This document shows positions 60,212 to 64,000 of a DNA stretch of 64,000 bases, in pieces; within the stretch, counting starts at the first letter, position 1, and each line of letters opens with the position of its first letter. The notes under the pieces were generated by a model, which did no database searches, was not told where the DNA came from, and worked only from the letters and a program-made list of their open reading frames with translations. The DNA is from Haliea salexigens DSM 19537. GTDB lineage: Bacteria; Pseudomonadota; Gammaproteobacteria; Pseudomonadales; Halieaceae. Made by a program: the position numbers and the translations under genes. The DNA lies in assembly GCF_000423125.1 (NCBI RefSeq), contig NZ_AUHJ01000006.1, positions 124,001 to 188,000 on the forward strand, read 5' to 3'.

Positions 60212-61792
60212 ATGAATGCAAAGTTTAAGCCTCTGGGTCTTGTTGCTGCAGTAGCAGCGGCAACCGCAGGTTACAATGGTGTTGCCAATGCCCAGCTGGA
60301 GCTGGCTGCATCTAGCGACCTGGGTAACCTGGCACTGATCCCTTACTACACTGTCCGTGACGGCAACGTTACTGGTGTTCACCTCACCAACACGAGCGAT
60401 TCCACCCAGGTTGTTAAAGTACGCCTGCGTCGTGGCACCGACTCCATGGACGCCTTGGACTTTAACCTGATCCTGTCCCCGAAAGACGTATGGACTGGCT
60501 TCCTGGCGGCTGAAGGCGAGAACGTTGTCTTCAACACCACCGACAGCTCTTGCACCGCGCCTGCAACCGTGAACGGCAAGTTCACCATGCCCGGCATCTA
60601 CCGTGCCGACGCTGATGAAGGCTACATCGAAATCATCGGCATGGGTCAGCCCCTGACTGAAACTGCGCCTATTGCAGTATCGGCCAAGCACGGTGCTGAA
60701 GGTGTGCCTGCCAGCTGTACCTTTGTTCGCGATAACTTCTTCGCCAATGGCTCGCCTGGTACCACTCGTGGCGTAGTCGATGGTGCAACGTCTGTACAGC
60801 GCGTTCCGGTTGGCACTGAAGGCGCGACCACTCTGGCACTGAACGAGTACGAAGCTCCAGACAACGCTCTGAAAGTGTCCTACTTCGTACGTGACGCTGG
60901 CAGCGGCCGTGAGTTCGGCAACAGCGCTACGCACATTGCCAACTTCCTGGTAGAGCCCTCTATCACCAACCAGCAGTTTGGTCTGTTCTCGGGCGACCTG
61001 CTCGGCTTCGACTATCCTGACCTGAACGGTGGCACGGGTGCCGGTATCGATCGCGATCGTTTCAAGGAGCTGCGTGCAGTTCTGGGTGGCGCTTCAGTGA
61101 TCAACGACTGGTCTGCCAACGCTGACCTGAACGTGGGCACCGACTGGGTTATCACTTTCCCCGGCCAGTACACCATGCTGGATCTGCCTCACTACTTCGC
61201 GTCACTGCTGACTGCTGGTGAAGCTGACCCGGACGACCGGATTCCCTGCAACGCCGGTCTGCCGCTGCCCGACGGTGTGTTCGCAGGCCTCACCGGTGCT
61301 TGCGACCACCGCGACATCCCGGCTGTAGCTACCTTCGACGTCTACGACCGTGAAGAACAGCAGCGCTCGCAGCCCGACGGCGAACTGGTTGTATCTCCTG
61401 CCCTGCCGGGCCAGGTAGTGCAAACCCTGCTGCCTTTCGAAGTTAACGTCGTACAGTGGGGCGCCGAGCCCGTACTGGGCAGCGAGAACTCCGACATCGT
61501 AGTTGCTGTGCCCGACAGCCCCTTCGGCTGGGCCGAGCTGAACGTAACCAGCTCTAACAGCAAAGTGCAGGCGGTGTGTGAAGCTTCTGCCGAGAGTGCA
61601 AACTTCAATATCGGTGAAGGCTTTGATGCAATCGTTGGTGCGGTTACTGCCTACGGCTGTAACTCTACCGACGTGAACGCCGACGAGATCCCCAAAATTG
61701 GTTTCGTAGCCTGGGAGCGTAGCTTCCCGGCTAACCCCGACTCCAACTACGGTCGTATCGTTGAGCACTCTTACGGTGGTGTAGGTAGCTAA
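60212..61792 (+). CDS. Exported protein of unknown family, probably very abundant
   Basis: The 526-residue protein has a signal peptide (1-27, ending GVANA before QLE). The mature part is acidic, rich in Thr, Val, Gly and Asp, has six cysteines (three possible disulfides) and no membrane anchor. It opens with a stretch LALIPYYTVRDGNVTGVHL. Codon use differs visibly from the neighbours (many CGT, GGT, GTT, GCT, AAC and CTG), as in highly expressed genes. A TTGACA promoter, a strong ribosome site and a strong terminator frame it as a single-gene unit. I know no function; a surface-layer or secreted structural role is a guess, and the adjacent T2SS a possible exporter. Confidence 0.85.
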   Translation: MNAKFKPLGLVAAVAAATAGYNGVANAQLELAASSDLGNLALIPYYTVRDGNVTGVHLTNTSDSTQVVKVRLRRGTDSMDALDFNLILSPKDVWTGFLAAEGENVVFNTTDSSCTAPATVNGKFTMPGIYRADADEGYIEIIGMGQPLTETAPIAVSAKHGAEGVPASCTFVRDNFFANGSPGTTRGVVDGATSVQRVPVGTEGATTLALNEYEAPDNALKVSYFVRDAGSGREFGNSATHIANFLVEPSITNQQFGLFSGDLLGFDYPDLNGGTGAGIDRDRFKELRAVLGGASVINDWSANADLNVGTDWVITFPGQYTMLDLPHYFASLLTAGEADPDDRIPCNAGLPLPDGVFAGLTGACDHRDIPAVATFDVYDREEQQRSQPDGELVVSPALPGQVVQTLLPFEVNVVQWGAEPVLGSENSDIVVAVPDSPFGWAELNVTSSNSKVQAVCEASAESANFNIGEGFDAIVGAVTAYGCNSTDVNADEIPKIGFVAWERSFPANPDSNYGRIVEHSYGGVGS

Positions 61793-61837
61793 GTAGCTCA
61801 CCGTAATAGCGTCGCAACACGCTGTTGTAGTAAAATG

Positions 61838-61870
61838 AAAGCCGGCACCGCGAGGTGCCGGCTTTTTTTA
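61838..61870 (+). terminator. Strong intrinsic terminator
   Basis: GCCGGCACC and GGTGCCGGC form a 9-base-pair stem with loop GCGA, extended by AAA/TTT pairs, and followed by seven T residues (61863-61869). It ends the exported-protein transcript 46 bases after its stop. Confidence 0.93.
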
Positions 61871-61887
61871 TTGTCTGAGGTTTTTGC

Positions 61888-62796
61888 ATGTTATTTTCCC
61901 GTATTCTCAGCCCCGCTGTGCTGCTGCTGGGCGTCGCCCTGAGCGCCTTTGCTGATGAGCCCGTTGCCATCGCGGACGGCGAAACCCGTATCAATCGTGC
62001 CGAGCTGGAGCAGGTGGTTTCACGCTGGAGTGCCGAAATGCGCTCGGCGGCGGCCAACGATCTGGGCGACCGCATGGAGTTGCTCAATATTGCCATGATG
62101 AACAAGCGACTTGCCGCATCCGCGGATGAGGCGAACCCCGAGACACACGGGGATGACTACTGGAAACTGCACTTCCAGTTACAGGGCCTGAAGCGCCGTT
62201 TCGCCATCGAACAATTGGTCAAGTCGATCGAAGTGCCCGATATGTCCGCTCTGGCCGAGGAGCGTTACGCCACCGACAAGGACAAGTTCGCGTTTGTCCC
62301 TGAAAAGCGCCTCACCTCCCATATTCTGTTTGCCTGCCCCCCAGGCCAGTGTGATCGCGAAACGGTCCGTCCCGTCGCCCGCGAGGTGCTGGCAGAATTA
62401 CGCGCCGGCGCTGACTTTGAAGCGTTGGTAGCCGAACATTCGCAGGACCCTGGCTCGCGCGACAAAGGTGGCCGTTTCAACAAGTGGTTCAGCCTCGGCG
62501 AAAAAGGTGTAGAGCCACGCTACACGGGCGGTGCCTTTGATATTGCCGAAGTGGGTGGCTATTCCGATTTGGTCGAAACGCAGTTCGGCGTGCACATCAT
62601 CCGCCTGGACGACATCCAGCCCGAACATTACCTGCCGTTTGACGAGGTACGCCCCGCCATTCTCCAGAGCCTGAAAGCCGAATACCAGAAGCTTGCGGTA
62701 CAGGATTTTGAGGCCAGTCTCATGATTTCGGATGAGGCGTATATCAACGGTGATATCGTGGATGAGCTGCTCGCCCCCTACAAAGCCGAGCCCTGA
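61888..62796 (+). CDS. Periplasmic parvulin-type peptidyl-prolyl isomerase
   Basis: The 302-residue protein has a signal peptide (1-22, ending SAFA) and a PpiC/parvulin domain (about 140-250) with SHILFACPPG, FEALVAEHSQDPGSRDKGGRFNKW and FGVHIIRLDDIQP, flanked by helices as in SurA-like foldases. A CPPGQC pair in the domain could form a disulfide. It helps fold exported proteins in the periplasm. It follows the terminator of the abundant exported gene by 18 bases, so it must be driven by its own promoter or by read-through; it may serve that protein. Confidence 0.87.
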   Translation: MLFSRILSPAVLLLGVALSAFADEPVAIADGETRINRAELEQVVSRWSAEMRSAAANDLGDRMELLNIAMMNKRLAASADEANPETHGDDYWKLHFQLQGLKRRFAIEQLVKSIEVPDMSALAEERYATDKDKFAFVPEKRLTSHILFACPPGQCDRETVRPVAREVLAELRAGADFEALVAEHSQDPGSRDKGGRFNKWFSLGEKGVEPRYTGGAFDIAEVGGYSDLVETQFGVHIIRLDDIQPEHYLPFDEVRPAILQSLKAEYQKLAVQDFEASLMISDEAYINGDIVDELLAPYKAEP

Positions 62797-62819
62797 TTGG
62801 GCTCGCGCGCCTGAACCCC

Positions 62820-64000
62820 ATGTCATCCGTTAGCCAGCCGGCTGAGGCATCCACGCTTCTGTTCGTCGTCGGCATGCACCGCTCCGGCACGTCAGCCCTG
62901 TGTGCCGCATTGCGCGCCTGTGGTGTAACGTTTGGTGAGCAGCTCCTGGCACCGATGGCCGGGGTCAACGACGAAGGCTTCTGGGAAGATGCCGAGGTTG
63001 TGGCCGCCAACGAGGCGCTACTGTCCGCTGCTGGTGCTCACTGGTATTCTCTGGTTTTGCCGGGTGGTGAGGCGGGCTGGCCGGCGGCTGCGCTGGTACG
63101 CTTCCGGGAGGAGGCCGGCGCGATCCTGCAGCGTGGCTTCGGCGGGGGAACGGTGCAGGCAGTAAAGGACCCACGGTTTTGTATCACGCTGCCACTGTGG
63201 TTAGAGGCGTGTGCCGAACTGGGGATCAAGGCGCAGGTGTGTACGGCATCGCGAGCGCCACTGGAGGTGGCGCAGTCACTGCAACGCCGGGACGGCTTTC
63301 CGCTGGGTTACGGTTTGCGGCTTGATCTGGCTTACCGCAAGGTGCTCGCGCCTGCATTGCCGCCGGGTTCACTGGCCGTGAGTTTCCCGGAGCTGGTCGA
63401 GGACCCGGTCAAGGTCATGTCGCGGCTTGCCGAAAGTCTTCCGCTGGAGACAGGTCAGAATGCAGTGGCAACCGCCGTGCGAGGTGATTTACGCCACCAC
63501 AGTGCGCCTGTTGCGAGCGAGCCATTGGCGCAGCCGGTATCATCCGCCGCGGACTTTCCAACGCTGGAGGCCTGCATAGAACGCTATTACCCGGCTGACG
63601 CCATGCTGGCGGAGTGTGTGACCGGGTTCGTGACGCGCGGTGCGCAGCTGACTGCAGTCGGCGACGCCCATAGCCGTTCGCTGGAGACCATTGCGGCAAA
63701 GGACGAGGATATCAATGCGCTGGCGGCGGAACACCGGGAAGCCCTGGCGACCATTGCCGAGCGGGACCAGCAGATTACCGATCTTGACAGCCGTCTGCAG
63801 GACACGGGTGCATGGCTCGAGCGCGCGCTCGCGACCATAGCTGAGCGCGACACGCAAATGGCGGAGCTGGATCGCAGGCTCGCCGAAATAGGCGGGTTAC
63901 ACAGCCATGCGCTCGAGGTGATCGCTGACAAGGATAGAGAGATTGCCGAGATCTACGCGGTGCCGGTTATCGGCCTCGCTCTGCGGGGAGCGCGCCGGTA
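62820..64000 (+). CDS. Sulfotransferase with coiled-coil tail (partial)
   Basis: Some 393 residues are visible before the window ends. The N-terminal part (to about 225) is a sulfotransferase domain with the PAPS loop VVGMHRSGTSAL near residue 16. A helical, heptad-rich tail follows from about 270, with repeated units such as ETIAAKDEDINAL, ATIAERDQQITDL and ATIAERDTQMAEL, roughly 30-residue spacing. Similar sulfotransferase/coiled-coil proteins occur in surface-polysaccharide loci. It begins 23 bases after the isomerase gene. Confidence 0.82.
   Translation, partial: MSSVSQPAEASTLLFVVGMHRSGTSALCAALRACGVTFGEQLLAPMAGVNDEGFWEDAEVVAANEALLSAAGAHWYSLVLPGGEAGWPAAALVRFREEAGAILQRGFGGGTVQAVKDPRFCITLPLWLEACAELGIKAQVCTASRAPLEVAQSLQRRDGFPLGYGLRLDLAYRKVLAPALPPGSLAVSFPELVEDPVKVMSRLAESLPLETGQNAVATAVRGDLRHHSAPVASEPLAQPVSSAADFPTLEACIERYYPADAMLAECVTGFVTRGAQLTAVGDAHSRSLETIAAKDEDINALAAEHREALATIAERDQQITDLDSRLQDTGAWLERALATIAERDTQMAELDRRLAEIGGLHSHALEVIADKDREIAEIYAVPVIGLALRGARR

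Overview
The window is a GC-rich, tightly packed chromosomal segment of a free-living, aerobic gammaproteobacterium. The gene families (BepA/TusA/PerM row, homodimeric E1 and two-lipoyl E2 of pyruvate dehydrogenase, FabV, CrbR-like acetate regulon, type II secretion, glucosylglycerate metabolism, steroid C/D-ring degradation) fit a marine lineage such as Halieaceae/Cellvibrionales. That placement is an inference from gene content, not from a marker-gene comparison.

Layout. 1-3472: two minus-strand GGDEF-EAL signalling proteins, the first cut by the window edge. 3724-10649: nadA, bepA (convergent), then a plus-strand row tusA-like, perM, M16 lipoprotein protease. 10904-15306: aceE-aceF, with a repeated GTTC/GAAC dyad around its promoter. 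15380-20143: a four-gene overlapping operon (glycerate kinase, sugar-phosphoglycerate phosphatase, GpgS, GH13 phosphorylase) that can make glucosylglycerate and take it apart again. 20144-21991: a lipoprotein with a collagen-like stretch. 22193-26246: fabV, an MBL-fold hydrolase and acs. 26256-31292: a minus-strand acetate-uptake operon (DUF4212 protein, ActP, small membrane protein, cNMP/CBS/nucleotidyltransferase protein, DnaQ-like exonuclease). The acs and actP promoters share the 12-mer GACCTTGGTCGA.

31532-48636: an AlkK-like acyl-CoA ligase, then a 13.6 kb, 14-gene operon for the steroid C/D-ring (HIP) pathway: fadD3, two overlapping Lrp/AsnC regulators, ipdA, ipdB, ipdC, echA20, two pairs of acyl-CoA dehydrogenases, fadA6 and two SDRs. 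A 525-base gap with structured repeats separates this from another thiolase. 48730-58892: a type II secretion operon gspE-F-G-H-I-J-K-L-M-C(like)-D. 58882-64000: a sulfotransferase overlapping gspD, a small lipoprotein, a probably very abundant exported protein of unknown family with its own promoter and strong terminator, a parvulin-type isomerase, and the start of a second sulfotransferase with a coiled-coil tail.

The genes fit together as a carbon economy based on acetyl-CoA and acyl-CoA: acetate uptake and activation, fatty acid and steroid ring breakdown, pyruvate oxidation, plus osmoprotection and export. The least explained items are the CAT(CC/GG)ATG-capped hairpin repeats at 46938-47341, the tandem Lrp pair in place of a TetR-type KstR2, the promoter dyads, and the abundant secreted protein at 60212. 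No rRNA, tRNA, CRISPR array or insertion sequence was seen.
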